A stretch of 64,000 nucleotides of DNA, taken from the NCBI GenBank assembly GCA_018902385.1, contig JABSSW010000054.1:248001-312000 (forward strand), in the 5' to 3' direction. The translations under genes and the position numbers were made by a program. Below are positions 24,242 through 35,734 of this stretch, in pieces (the first letter of the stretch is position 1; each line of letters begins with the position of its first letter). The notes under the pieces are model-generated. The model made no database searches. It had not been told where the DNA came from and worked only from the letters and a program-made list of their open reading frames with translations. Source of the stretch: Physcia stellaris (lineage: Eukaryota; Ascomycota; Lecanoromycetes; Caliciales; Physciaceae).

Positions 24242-25243
24242 TTATTCATTCCCGAGCCACTCAACAGATTTTTGAGCTGCTTGTCTTGCATCTTGCACGA
24301 GTCGTAATGGTGCTTCTATCGAGAACCTGGTGTCACCATCTGATTTCCATACATGGTATTGCTCGCCCCTCTTGATCGTAGACGAGACAATTGGTACGTT
24401 GCCCTTAAGCAGATCCGAGAACACAGTCTTCACGGTAACAAGAATGTCCTTCCCAGGAGCTGCTGAGGTGATATGACCGCATGCTATCTTGATCGGGCCT
24501 TTACCCTCCTCAGCATCCTTTCGACTTAAGAAGTGGATTAGTTTGTCCAGCGATTGCATGAAATGGATGAGATTGCCCTCTTTCGGAAAGACGATGGCTT
24601 GCTCATAGGATTTGTCCTTCGCGACGCGTTCGTAGAATGAATCGCCCACATAAAGATGCCGCACTCTCTCGTCGAACCAAGCCAGCTCGTCAGGCGTGTG
24701 GCCTGGGGTATGGATAACCTGGATGTGGAGATCGTGGCCATCGACTGAAAGCTCCTCGAAATCTCCTGCCCAGTTCGTGACTGTATATTCCGGTACGGCA
24801 ATATTTTCATGTTTACAAAGTGAATGTTCTGCAAGGTCTTCTGTTACGAACGACTTCCCGTACGACGACGCGACGATTATCGGAGAAGTATCCGCGAAGT
24901 AGGGTAGTCCAAGGATGTGATCGTAGTGGCAGTGGGTACATATAATGAGGTATTGCTTCTCGGGTTTTCCAGTCCGATCATGGGGATTGAGAGGCTTGTT
25001 GTCGTTGTCAAGAACTGGGTGGGTTTCTATGTAATCACGAATGGTATTAGCAGAAGGACTGGTGACCTGGGTGTAGACGCCTCCGCAGCCCGTATCTGAT
25101 AGCACCAATAGCGGAGGGTCATGATACACTTTCACGTAAATGAAAGGATGCTCGTCGTAGCTATCATGCTCCACGATCAGAAAGGTATCGTCATTGAGAC
25201 GGTTGCACACAAAGCGCGAGTGGCGATCTCGCGTGGCTTCCAT
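24242..25243 (-). CDS. Metallo-beta-lactamase-fold hydrolase
   Basis: A single-exon gene of 333 residues. The open frame extends further upstream, but the first in-frame ATG is at 25243 (MEATRDRHSRF), so I chose that start. The metal-binding signature is complete: HCHYDH (HxHxDH), HTPGHTPDE with the third His, VGDSFY with the bridging Asp, and CGH near the C-terminus. This is the order of a dinuclear zinc (or iron) MBL hydrolase such as glyoxalase II, lactonase or thioesterase-like enzymes. The fungal family it resembles has no assigned substrate that I can name. There is no signal peptide from this start. A longer protein from an unseen upstream exon would add a hydrophobic segment (VYLGIISLLSVLAL) that is open in this frame. 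No nearby polyketide or peptide synthase suggests a tailoring job. Confidence 0.85.
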   Translation of the reverse strand: MEATRDRHSRFVCNRLNDDTFLIVEHDSYDEHPFIYVKVYHDPPLLVLSDTGCGGVYTQVTSPSANTIRDYIETHPVLDNDNKPLNPHDRTGKPEKQYLIICTHCHYDHILGLPYFADTSPIIVASSYGKSFVTEDLAEHSLCKHENIAVPEYTVTNWAGDFEELSVDGHDLHIQVIHTPGHTPDELAWFDERVRHLYVGDSFYERVAKDKSYEQAIVFPKEGNLIHFMQSLDKLIHFLSRKDAEEGKGPIKIACGHITSAAPGKDILVTVKTVFSDLLKGNVPIVSSTIKRGEQYHVWKSDGDTRFSIEAPLRLVQDARQAAQKSVEWLGNE

Positions 25244-26360
25244 TTCCAGGTGGAAGGGTCCCTCTGTAGACGTGGCGAGAATGCTTGGGCAGCACGTCTC
25301 CAAGTCACGACCAAGTGCCAGGACGCTGAGGAGTGAAATAATTCCTAGATATACCCAGGCAGGTATGTTGATTGTCGTGGATGTAGCAGCAGACAAGTGA
25401 CTGGTTGGTGGTCACGGAACTGGCCGGTGGTGAATCTCGGAAGCGCCAAGAAATCTCAAACAAGGCGGTGGTGAAACGCTCAAGGGCATGTTTCGTCCTT
25501 CATTGGACCTATTCACTGGCCATTCCACAACCACACGCCAGAACGCGGAAACATCAGACCTCAACATCGAACTGAGCTCCTGCGGTCGTCGTCCAAGAGA
25601 TCACCATCAATCTTCATATTCCTAAAAGGCCTCCTGGTAGTACCTAAGAATAATATCCGTGTCGGTCTAGACCTCGAGCTGTTCGAAATATCCTCCGCCT
25701 CGCGCTTCACCTATCAGTGCCCGCTACACGGGACTGTCCAATACATCAGCACTTCACTTGCTTCGTTAGACAGTGACACTGACTGCTTGCAGCCTCTCGT
25801 TTCAAGTGCATCGTGACATTCTCGAGTCTGACTGCGAATTGGAGAAACGCTGGCATTGGTTCGGAAGGATTGCACAATGGTGAATGTTAGGTCTCCTTCA
25901 TTGTTTCCACGCCATTCTCTGGGTGAGAGTATTCACAATCGTAGTCCTCATTATGGAGCGAGCTCCTGAGTTTCGTGATAGCACAATGCTATTGTCAGCT
26001 ATTGTGCACCCTGTTGCCGTCACTTCCCTTTCTTCTTTCTGTGAATTCTTATTGTCTACTCCTTCGCCCTTTGTCTACCTTCATTCACTCGTTGTGATAC
26101 AATAAGCAAAGTCTTTGTCCTTTAAAACCCTGCACTCACTTCTGCTCTGCCTCTTTCTTTCTTTAATTCTCTACAAATACATAATATCCTACATGCTGGC
26201 CATGACCTTTCCATAAATATCTCCCGTTCTCTAGCACCTGCTCTACACTCATCAACAACTTCCAAAGAGTCAGCAGCTGCAAGTCTCCCAACTACAAAAC
26301 AGCGCGAGCCGCTCCTGTACTGCCCTACGCCAAGAAGCACGTTACTGGATAACGATCCCT
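25244..26360. promoter_or_regulatory. Divergent promoter region of the MBL hydrolase and the secreted LPMO-like gene
   Basis: About 1.1 kb between two divergent start codons. From about 26110 to 26190 the + strand is rich in C and T (CTCTGCCTCTTTCTTTC), consistent with a promoter and leader for the secreted gene. An A/T-rich TATA-like stretch (CATAAATATC) lies at about 26212. The frame open to about 25400 on the minus strand may be leader or part of a missed first exon. Confidence 0.5.
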
Positions 26361-27665
26361 ATGCATTCCTCACACTTTTCCAAGGCCGCACTGGCTGCGG
26401 TCGCCTTTGCTATCTCTGGCTCAGCACATACTTGGATCGAAGATATGCGGGTCATCTCATCCAGCGGGACTTTCACTGGCCAACCCGGCTATCCTCGTGC
26501 TTTCGCTAAACGTCTCCCTGGAGTCGACCCTGACGCGGCCATGGTTCACATCCTGCCTCCAAATAATACACCAGTCAACGTTGGGATCACGCCAAATGAC
26601 GTGATGTGCATGCCAAGCCAACAGAAGCCTACACAATCATCTGACAGCCCACGACTGAAGGCGGCCCCTGGCGACATGATAGCTTTACGCTATCAAGAAA
26701 ATGGCCACGTTACGCTTCCCGACACTAATCCCGGCAAACCACTCAACCGTGGCACGGTTTACGTCTACGGCACCACGCAACCATCCGACAATGAGAAGTT
26801 TAATGACGTTCATAAATCGTGGACCGCTGATGGAACAGGGGGAAACAAGAAAGGAAAACTTCTAGCGACCCAGAATTTCGATGATGGTCAATGCTACCAG
26901 ATCAATCCCGGTCCAATCTCCGCTGCACGCCAGAAGCAGTTTCCTCATGAAGCAGACCCATTAATGGGTAAGGACCTTTGGTGCCAAAATGACCTCGTCA
27001 TCCCAAAAGACGCTCCAAGTGGCAAACCCTATACCCTCTACTGGGTGTGGGACTGGCCTACCAAAGCTGGAGCCGACCCAAATTTACCCAAGGGAAAGGC
27101 TCAAACCTATACTACATGTATGGACGTTGATATCACCGCTGAAGGTTCGAATGCAAACAAGGCTGCTGGCCAGGTGAGCCAACAACAGAATCTCAACGAA
27201 GCTGCTATTCCTGGATACGTCTCGAAACTCAATGCTGGCCAAGCTATGCTCGCAACTCCTGATCAAACCGCCGGCGCAGCGCCAAGGGCAGCAGCTCCGT
27301 CAACTTCGGCCTTGAGCTCTCCTTCTCAGCCAGCTGCCGCAAGCCAACCTGCAGTCACCCAGAACCCCCAATCGGTACCTAACCCTCAAGCTGCTGGCGT
27401 AACAGTAACTGTTACAGCGACGCCTCCAACCGTGACAGTGACCGCTGGTGCCTCTCAAGCCATGTCTACTTTGATCAGCACGGTTCCTAAATCGACGGTT
27501 GACACAACAGCATCGGCAAACTCCAACCCCACTCCTCAGGGGATTCCGACCATTTCCCTCAAGAGCTTCGCTGGTACTGCTTCCGCAATCCCTCAGGCAA
27601 CTGGTGGCGCAACCGGCCCTTACAGAATGACCAAACGTGGTTCTGCGAAGTTTAGGAACATCTGA
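26361..27665 (+). CDS. Secreted protein of the fungal DUF7492-like family, possible LPMO-like histidine-brace enzyme
   Basis: A single exon of 434 residues. An N-terminal signal peptide (ALAAVAFAISGSA) would be cleaved to leave His23 as the first residue of the mature protein (HTWIEDMRV). A second conserved-looking His116 sits in RYQENGHVTLP. An N-terminal His plus an internal His is how lytic polysaccharide monooxygenases and their relatives bind copper. The core (residues about 23-265) has paired Cys (VMCMP, GQCYQ, LWCQN, TTCMD) and the phrase YTLYWVWDWPT. An Ala/Ser/Thr/Pro-rich tail with VTVTVTATPPTVTVT follows and looks like an O-glycosylated linker. There is no C-terminal carbohydrate-binding module and no clear GPI signal. 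Substrate and activity are unknown to me, and the LPMO link is an inference from the mature N-terminal His and fold-like features. Confidence 0.85.
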   Translation: MHSSHFSKAALAAVAFAISGSAHTWIEDMRVISSSGTFTGQPGYPRAFAKRLPGVDPDAAMVHILPPNNTPVNVGITPNDVMCMPSQQKPTQSSDSPRLKAAPGDMIALRYQENGHVTLPDTNPGKPLNRGTVYVYGTTQPSDNEKFNDVHKSWTADGTGGNKKGKLLATQNFDDGQCYQINPGPISAARQKQFPHEADPLMGKDLWCQNDLVIPKDAPSGKPYTLYWVWDWPTKAGADPNLPKGKAQTYTTCMDVDITAEGSNANKAAGQVSQQQNLNEAAIPGYVSKLNAGQAMLATPDQTAGAAPRAAAPSTSALSSPSQPAAASQPAVTQNPQSVPNPQAAGVTVTVTATPPTVTVTAGASQAMSTLISTVPKSTVDTTASANSNPTPQGIPTISLKSFAGTASAIPQATGGATGPYRMTKRGSAKFRNI

Positions 27666-28172
27666 AGTAATACCTAAGCCTTGATTCGAGGACAGATTGA
27701 CACAACATGATCTTGGTGATCGGTCTGGGTGTGGAGGTTTGGTTGTATTTTCATAGATTGTAATCAGTAACCCTTCATGTATATTCTTGTTAGACATCAG
27801 CCAATGAGGATAGTCCTAGCAAAGCTGGATCCATCGCCTTCCACTGAGCTAGGCGAAATGAAAGCGAAATAGAAATCATGCAAACTACCCGCTCAAATCT
27901 TCGTGCACGTGATACGCAAAGTGGGAAGAGATAAATCTAAAGCCAGCATGTAAAAGATGAGCATCTGCTTCCGAAATCATAACAGGCAGGCGACATCATT
28001 TCCCTTTCGATATCCTCATTTATTTCACAGTTTGCGAGCCAGACCGATGCGAGGTCTTGGCGTAGGGCTGACAAAGGGCTTAAGCGAGAGCACAAATCAG
28101 CACCTTACCACCACTTTTGACAGCTTAAGCCTCTGAACAAAATCCCACCTGCAAACCTCACACATACGCAAC
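27666..28172. other. Intergenic, upstream of eS21
   Basis: About 500 bp holding the 3' flank of the secreted protein gene and the promoter of the ribosomal protein gene. The last 70 bp before 28173 are A- and C-rich, as often seen in ribosomal protein leaders. No other gene is supported. Confidence 0.5.
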
Positions 28173-28516
28173 ATGGAGAACGACAAAGGCGAGCTCGTTG
28201 ACCTGTAAGCCTCTTCTCCCTTCTTTCCCCCTCTCACCGCCCCCCAAAAAATCCTCGCTAACTATCTCTCTCTACTCCCAGCTACGTCCCCCGCAAATGC
28301 AGCGCGACAAACCGCATCATCAAAGCCAAAGACCACGCCTCCGTGCAGATCTCCATCGGCAAAGTGGACGAGAACGGCCGGTACACGGGCGAGAACCAGG
28401 TGTATGCGCTGTGTGGCTTCGTGAGGGCTATGGGCGAGGGGGATGATTCGCTGAATCGGCTGGCGCAGCGGGATGGCATGTTGAAGAATGTGTGGAGTGG
28501 GAGCCGGATGAGATAG
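28173..28516 (+). CDS. RPS21: 40S ribosomal protein eS21
   Basis: Two exons, 28173-28204 and 28282-28516, with a 77-bp intron (GTAAGC..CAG) after codon 10, giving 88 residues. The sequence is almost textbook eS21: it starts [11 protein letters not shown], then [40 protein letters not shown] and [14 protein letters not shown]. eS21 is a small-subunit protein on the solvent side of the 40S head/platform near uS2 and is needed for 18S rRNA end maturation. The early intron is usual for fungal ribosomal protein genes. Length and all motifs fit the family, so the call is firm. The GC-rich coding end shows no oddity. Confidence 0.97.
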
Positions 28517-29114
28517 ATGTTGAAGTGGAGAGGGTGATGAGGTGAGTTGGGGATGATGGTGGCATACATAGGTGGAAGCTAATGGGTTCTAAGGCACTTG
28601 ATGAGGTGGGAATTCTGCTGGAGAACAAATTTGCCGGACTCACTTGAGCGGGCGGTTCTTTGCTTGAGTTGAAACTTCGACAGTTGCTAGCCCGATTCCA
28701 ATGACCGAGTTCAAGATTTCAATCCATGGCCTCTCGTCACTGATTCCCTCAGACGCGGCCAGCAAGCGGTCCTTGAACTAGCCCCTTGTGGTTCGTCAAG
28801 GCATCCTTACCTTGTTTCCTAGATACCATGAGGCAGGGTATACGTGCAATGGCCGTAGATGAAGCATTTGATTGTCGCCTTCTGAAGAGACAGGATTCTG
28901 AAGATACTGATCTTGTCACAGATACGGGCGGGACATTCCTCTCTCTCAACTGTCAATGAATTTTGTTTTCCTTCGATGAAACACAATAGGTCACGACCAG
29001 ACTAGCCAGATTTCACTATCCTCTTATAACGTCTTATTATGTACGCTGGCTGTTCCTAAATATGTGCAGTATATCTACAAAAGCATATATGTTCGCTTTG
29101 CGACTTTCTATCCA
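28517..29114. other. Intergenic between convergent 3' ends
   Basis: About 600 bp between the 3' ends of eS21 and the photolyase. The stretch around 28990-29100 is A/T-rich with several possible poly(A) signals on both strands. No gene is supported. Confidence 0.5.
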
Positions 29115-30949
29115 TTATGCGGTATCTCTTCCCAATCCCTCTTTGTAACGCTGTAACGCTCGGTCTCGACTCTCCTTGTGCACTACCATTGGCTTAGGGT
29201 AGCCTCCCTTCACTTTGCGCCCTTCCCCCCGATTGAAAGGATCGTGAATACCCTTCCCCTTCACGTCTTTCAGCTCTGGAACCCACTTTCTGATGTACTC
29301 GCCATCGGGATCAAAGCGTTCACTTTGTAATGTCGGATTGAAGATACGGAAGTATGGCTGCGGATCCACACCACTGCTGGCGCTGAATCCCCAGCCTCCG
29401 TTGTTGGAGGCAAAGTCGCCGTCAATAAGATGCTCCATGAAATACCTTTCGCCCATACGCCAATCAATCAATAGGTCTTTGGCGAGAAAAGAGGCCACAG
29501 CCATACGCGCTCGATTATGCATATAACCCATATGGTTGAGTTGGCGCATTGCGGCGTCGATGAAGGGGAATCCTGTGCGCCCCTGGCACCAGGCTTCGAA
29601 GCGCTCGGTGTCGTATTCCCATTTGATGTTGGTATATTCGGGTTTGTATGACTTGTTCATACTGGAAATGCAAGAAAACATTAGCATTTGCTTCCAGCTT
29701 CGGGCAAGAAGAGTTACCATATAAAAGGCCAGTGAGCGAGGACGTGCTTGTAGAAATCGCGCCAAGCAACCTCAGCTATCCAGCCATGAATACCTGTATC
29801 TCCACCATCAAGCTTGTCTGTGCTGTTGTAACTTCTCGCAGTTGCAATGGCTGTCCTCGCACTGAGTGTCCCTGCGGCAAGATGCACGCTCACAACCGCT
29901 GTTGCATTTGCTGCTGGGAAATTTCTCTTGTCTTTATATGCTTTTACTCTTTCCTTCAAAAATTTTGCTAGACGCTCATTGGCTTCTTCCTCGCCTGGCG
30001 GCCACATGCTCCGGAACCTTTTCCTCTCTTCGTCGCTCAAGCTTTTGTTCGCTGGTGCTTCCGGTATGGGCACACTAAACAGATTTTTATGGTCTTCACG
30101 TGTGCTGGGGGGGTTGGATGCTGGTGGTGGATATAAACTAAGATGATGAGGATGGGTATGTAGGTAGGACATCCACGCTCGACACCAGGGACTATAGACC
30201 GCGTACTGCCCACCAGATCCACTGCTCAGTTCACCTGGGGCTACCACGCAAGTATCTGGCTCAACGAAGAAAGCGATACCTTTCTGCAATCCTTCCCTTA
30301 CCATTCGTGCCTCTCGTCGCAGCTCATCGACCTCATATTCCTTATTCGCAAATAAATGACTGGCTCCCCACTTTTCGCACAGCTCAAATATCCTTGCTGG
30401 AATATTCTTCCGCTTCTCCACGGTCTCGACGTATAGTGGTATATCCAAACTTGCGAGAGTTTCCTTCAAAACCTCCAACGTTCTCAGGATGAAGTCGACT
30501 CGCACGGCGCTTGTGACGTGAGCTTGGAAGTCCTGAGGCGAGACGATGTAGATGCAGATCAAAGGCACACCGTTCGCCTTCGCTTTCTCCGAAGCAAGAT
30601 GCAGAGCTTTATTGTCCTTTGTCCGCAAGTCGCACTTGAACCAATGCACCACCGCATTATGAACTTCGGTATGCTCACGCTCGCTTGCCGTCTCCTTCAG
30701 AGCCTTGTCCAAAAGTTCTATCGGTCGAGGGATCTCGTTGTTGTTGTATTGGGCACATCTGGCATTGGTCATCTCTGGAGGGTAGAATTCGCGGTCGACA
30801 ATGCCATAGCGCTCTTCGTCCCTAGAGTCTTTGAAAGCTGGAAAGTCGCCTTTTGGTTTTTTGACGGGCTTATCTGCTGCTTCAGCAGCTTTTCGCTTCG
30901 TCCCAAATACAGCGGTAGGCTTGTCCTCCTTGGGGGCTTTCGACGGCAT
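29115..30949 (-). CDS. phr1: Class I CPD photolyase (cryptochrome/photolyase family)
   Basis: Two exons, 30949-29718 and 29661-29115, with a 56-bp intron, giving 592 residues from the ATG at 30949. The N-terminus is Lys-rich with a bipartite nuclear-signal-like KRKAAEAADKPVKKPK. The antenna-binding photolyase domain begins near residue 104 (VVHWFKCDLRTKDNKAL). The FAD-binding domain includes WIAEVAWRDFYKHV, GRTGFPFIDAAMRQL, MHNRARM and DGDFASNNGGW..GVDPQPYFRIFNP. The enzyme splits UV-made cyclobutane pyrimidine dimers in DNA using blue light. The frame stays open upstream to a second ATG at 31090, which would add 47 mostly basic, acid-poor residues. It is divergent from the beta-mannosidase, sharing about 290-430 bp of promoter, so light-responsive elements could lie there. 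Confidence 0.94.
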
Positions 30950-31381
30950 TGTGCCGAAGGCGATCCTGCAAGTTACTCCCGATTTGCTTGGATTGTAAAG
31001 GCGCAACTGGCTTGATAGGTATGGCAAATTTAATGATGGCAAGGCCAGTCGCCTATCCTTAGCTTTGTATAGGAGACGGCAAAAGGACATCCAATGATCC
31101 AACAAAAGGAAGAGTGCACGAACAAAGAGCTCGTGCCATCCTTCATGATGACGTCGAAGCCTGCCGAGCGTCGATCGATCGGATTAGCGCCAGATCCCAC
31201 CCGTGCCTGCAGCTGAACCCTGCGTTGACAAAGGACGCTCGAAAGCAATCTGGGAAGGATCGCTTTCAACGTCAGGTACTCACTGCAGTCTCTAAGACAT
31301 CTTGATTGACGATATTTGTGAGGTGCAAAGCTTTGCTTTATCCAGACCTAGCTGTTGAACGGTGTCCAGCAAGCACTGATT
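30950..31381. promoter_or_regulatory. Bidirectional promoter, photolyase / beta-mannosidase
   Basis: About 430 bp between the two annotated start codons, or only about 290 bp if the photolyase starts at 31090. Both promoters must fit here. A GATCGATCGGAT-type stretch at about 31170-31185 is notable because fungal light-response factors bind GATC/GATA-like sites. The functional link is inference. Confidence 0.45.
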
Positions 31382-34192
31382 ATGGCCTTATCCAAGCAGT
31401 GTAATGCGCCGCCTCGAGCGAGAAAAGTGATCCCCATCAGCAAAGATTGGACTTTCAGGCAGGGCAATGATGCTTTCTCCCCAGGTTGGCCTGTCTCAAG
31501 ATTTCCTACCAATGTGCATCTGGACCTTCTATATCACGGCATTATCTCTGACCCATTCCTTGATCAGAACGAAAATGATTGCCAGTGGGTGGGCGAGGTA
31601 CCATGGGTGTACCAAACAGCTTTCATGTCACCAGACCCCGGCGCTGGAAAATCAGTTCTGGCTTTTGATGGACTTGACACGTATGCTACCGTTAAGTTGA
31701 ATAAAAAACAGATACTGAAGACGGAGAGCATGTTCATTCCGGAAAGAGTCGATGTGACCAAGTCGTTAATACCAAAGGGACAGAATGTGCTCGAGATTGT
31801 TTTTCATAGCGCTTTCCTTACTGGCAAGGATCTTGTTAAAAAGCATCCCAGTCATCGTTGGGGCTGCTGGAATGGCGACCCGAGTCGGTTAGCAGTCCGA
31901 AAAGCGCAGTATCATTATGTAAACCAAGCGTAAGAATAGATCTCTCGAAGAACAACTAACATTCTACTACTAGGGCTGGGACTGTAAGCACAAATTCTGA
32001 GCTATATCTTGCCTTTCCCAGAAAAATCCAACGTTAGAATGCATGCTAAGGAGTAATCTCCGTGAACGTCTTGTCTTGTACTGTTGGAACACTTGCGAAG
32101 TACGTCAAGCTAATTCATACTGTCGACAGGGGGCCCCAAATTGATGACATGTGGGCCGTGGCGACCAGTATCGTTGGAAGTCTATACCTCACGAATATTC
32201 GATCTTTTCTTTTCAACCCACGTCAGCTCTTTACTAGACTCCGCAGAGATTGTAGCTAAAGCCGATGTCGATGGGAAGTCATCCCATGTCCGTTTCGACA
32301 TACTTTTCCAGGGCGCGATCGAGGCCAGTGAAACGGTGAGAATAATCGACGGTTTCGCCACAGCCACCTTTAACCGTGATAACCCAAGGTTATGGTATCC
32401 AGCAGGTTATGGCGAACAGCCTCTTTACAGCCTAAAAGCGACTCTACTGCTCGATACAATCGAGCTTGATGCAGTGGAAAAAAGGTTCGGCTTGCGGAGG
32501 GCGCAGGTCATCCAAGAAGAGCTTCAGGATGCTGCTGGAAGTTCCTTCATGTTCAGAATAAACGGCGTTCCGATCTTCTGTGGTGGAAGTTGTTGGATAC
32601 CTGCAGAGAGCTTTCTGCCCCGAATGACAGCGCAAAAGTACCGAGACTGGGTAAAACTTGCGGTCGATGGTAATCAAGTCATGATCCGAGCTTGGGCTGG
32701 TGGCATCTACGAGGAGCAAGCGTTCTATGATGCATGCGATGAGATGGGCGTGCTGGTGTGGCAAGACTTTCTATTCGCATGCGGCAACTATCCCGCCAAC
32801 CAGCATTTTCTCGAGCTTGTCAAGCGAGAAGCGGTTGCTAACGTCAAGTTGTTGAGGCACCATCCATCCATTGTCATTTTTGCAGGAAATAATGAGGACT
32901 ACCAATACTGTGAAACAGAGCATCTAGGTTACGATCCTTCCGATCAAGACCCTATACGCTGGCTCAAGACGTCCTTTCCTGCTCGATTCATCTATGAGAA
33001 GCTACTGAAAGAGGTCATAGAAGAGTTAGCACCAGATACATTCTATCACTTTGGCTCGCCATATGGAGGTTCTTCCACCACCGATCAGACAATAGGCGAT
33101 ATTCACCAATGGAATGTATGGCATGGCACCCAATCTCCGTATCAAGAGTTCGATCGACTTTGTGGGCGCTTCGTCTCTGAGTTTGGTATGGAGGCCTTCG
33201 CCAATGCTCGAACGATCGACAGTTTCCTCCATAGGGGGTCCAAAGATCCAGAGCGATACCCTCAATCTTCAATGATGGATTTCCACAACAAAGCCGCAGG
33301 TCACGAAAGACGACTTGCTACCTATCTCACTGAGAATCTCCAGTATACTTTCAAGCCATTCGAGCAATACATCTATGCGACTCAACTTCTACAAGCCGAA
33401 TGCTTAGGTGCAGCTTATCGATTGTTCCGTCGGCAGTGGAAAGGGCTTGGTAAAGAGTACTGCGCCGGAGCTTTATGTTGGCAACTCAACGATTGCTGGC
33501 CTGGCATCAGTTGGTCGATTGTAGATTACTATCTTCGCCCCAAGCTAGGCTACTACGCTGTAAAACGCGAGCTGGCGCCTATCACTGTCGGCACGAAGCG
33601 GATAGCCTCACATCCATCCTCACAAAACGGGAAGCACTTTTTAGAGGTTTGGGCCTCGAATCTCACCCTCGAAGATCGAAAGATCCAAGTTGAAATCAGA
33701 ATGTGGGACATCCCCACTGGCGTTCTGCTCGATTACTTTTCTCTTTCCCAGCAACCGCTTAAACTACCGTCAAACCGCAGCACAGAAATAGCCAAAACAG
33801 TGATCCCAACCCATGATCTGGGCGAAGGGAGTATCAAAGATCCTTATCGAATTGTTGTTGCTGTCAGTCTTGTCAATCATAAGACTGGGCAACAGATAGC
33901 CAGAACAATCAGCTGGCCGGAGCCACTCAAGTACGTACGGTTCCAACAACCGAAGGCGTTGCGCATCAGAAGTCACGAGGGTGGGGTGGAAGTCAGCGCC
34001 GAGATTCCTGTAAAGGGTGTCATGCTCGATGTACCAGAGATTGAGGGAAGAAAGCGGGTGATTTGGGATGACAACGGGTTCGATGTCATACCAGACGAAC
34101 ATTTGAAGGTAGGGGCGCAAGGGCTGATGGTAGGGGAAGAGGAGAGGATAGAGGTGAGATATATGGGCAGCGAAGGAGAGTGTCTGGCGTGA
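31382..34192 (+). CDS. mndB: GH2 beta-mannosidase (mndB-like, no signal peptide)
   Basis: Three exons: 31382-31918, a 10-nt exon 31974-31983, and 32130-34192, with introns of 55 and 146 bp, giving 869 residues. The tiny exon reads GGC TGG GAC T and restores the family phrase QYHYGWDWGP, the mannosidase substrate-site motif. Without it the protein is out of frame. The GH2 sugar-binding and Ig-like domains are followed by the TIM barrel with acid/base Glu438 (GNNED) and nucleophile Glu533 (SEFGME). No signal peptide is present, so it should be an intracellular enzyme that trims beta-1,4-mannobiose and -triose to mannose. This fits mould MndB enzymes of about 845 residues. The start ATG at 31382 is the first in frame, and the divergent photolyase lies upstream. 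Confidence 0.94.
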
Positions 34193-35734
34193 GTCACGTC
34201 GTTGCACGAAGTCAAGAGTAAAATGCCACCTCTGATGAAATTTCAGAATGGTACGACGATAGCCGTGAGTCTGGTGGTCACGCTACGAAAGCTGAGTGAC
34301 AGAGTATTGAGATTTTGATGGCCTGGCAGCCTATCACGAAGCGTATGGTGTAGAGTGTTCGCCTAGACGATTAGTTCTACCCAGCTTAGACGTAATTAGT
34401 CCTAAGAGGCGAACAACTACCGCATATCAGAAGTGCCTGTTTTATTCCAAAGACGAATCCACGTTTTGCCATATTCATGGCGGTCGCCGAGATCTCCCTG
34501 CTTTAAGGTGGAAAGCAGAGATGGTGCTTGATAGCATCATGGCCCGCAGCTAGCCCATCCTTAGCAGCAAATCTTCACCGGGAAGTGAGATACAGTGGAG
34601 TTCCGACATGCAGGAGGATAGCTCCATTACCGGCAAATATCAGATTGATCCATACTCTTTACATCAGTAGATACACGTAGAAAGGTAGCGAAAGCGATGC
34701 CAGGAAGTAGCATGAACCCCTGATACTGTAGAGTCGGACCCACATTTATACCGCTGGTATGGGGAATTGCGGCCACGATTGACCGTCTAAACAAAGCTCT
34801 CGCTAAATATTGGTCTGGTACTCCGTAGTACAGATTAATTTTGTGACATGTGCGCGCGTATCCGCGTTCCATGGTCCATAAATACGCGGAAGTAGGGACT
34901 ACTTTACTCGCGACCACATAATCGAGCCAATCCCGCGTTTCGGTGGTGGATCTAGGCACTTTCGGGAGTTAGTAGTAGTCGAGGCGCGCGCTTCCGGTGG
35001 TTCCGGAAGTGAGAGGCTGATACTCTCCAGCAAATTAAAGGGTCACTCGGTGATTCGCAGGATACTCCTAGGATGCACTTATGGAAACAAGTTCGTGAGT
35101 ATCCCGAAGGCTAAGTCAATTCTTTGTCCCTGTACGGAGAAGAATACGCCACAGGCTGCCAGGCCCCTGGACCGCAGTACCTCAGTTCCCTACCGTGTAG
35201 CCTCTGTAGATCCACTTCGTTTTACTCTCGATGTCAGTTCAGTGCCTAGTACAGCAGAACCACAACTTCATCTTCTCTATTTATCCAAAGTCCAGTGTGC
35301 ATATTCACTAATAGTCTATGACGGGAGAATGGTTTCAGCCGAGGTGGCGCAATGCAATCGAAACAATGCACCACCCTCCTGAGGCTATGGTCCCGCTGCG
35401 ATTGGCTTATATCATGTTTTTCCCCCTGTCGAGGGAAGACCGAGACTGTTGTATGTACTGCCCTTGACCATAATACATGGTGCGTCCGTAGAAAGGCATT
35501 AGTGAGCGCTTCCTCATGCGCGAACCCCGCCAATCCAGCGCCTGCATCGCTCTGTAGTATGCTTTTTTGAAAGCAGCCAGGTGTGGCACGATATCCTTTT
35601 GGCAGGGGCGTTGCCCGCTGGCATGAGAAAGGTTGGATGCTATATGTCTCATTCTCTTCAGCTTAGTTGTCAGGCTTTCTGCTCACCCAGCCCCAATGTT
35701 CCCAACTCTACCTGTACATAACAGCGTCAACACC
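34193..35734. other. Intergenic, 1.5 kb, no gene seen
   Basis: Both strands carry only short frames (up to 110 codons) with no recognisable motif. Stops and composition look like ordinary non-coding DNA. The right end should include the promoter of the kelch gene. A TAGTCCTAAGAGG phrase at about 34398 resembles motifs clustered at 38.36-38.59 kb. Confidence 0.5.

Noticed and set aside
2445-25243. A secondary-metabolite cluster (2OG oxygenase, laccase, MBL hydrolase)
   Set aside because: The genes are spread over 23 kb with housekeeping genes between, and no polyketide synthase, NRPS, terpene cyclase or cluster regulator is present.
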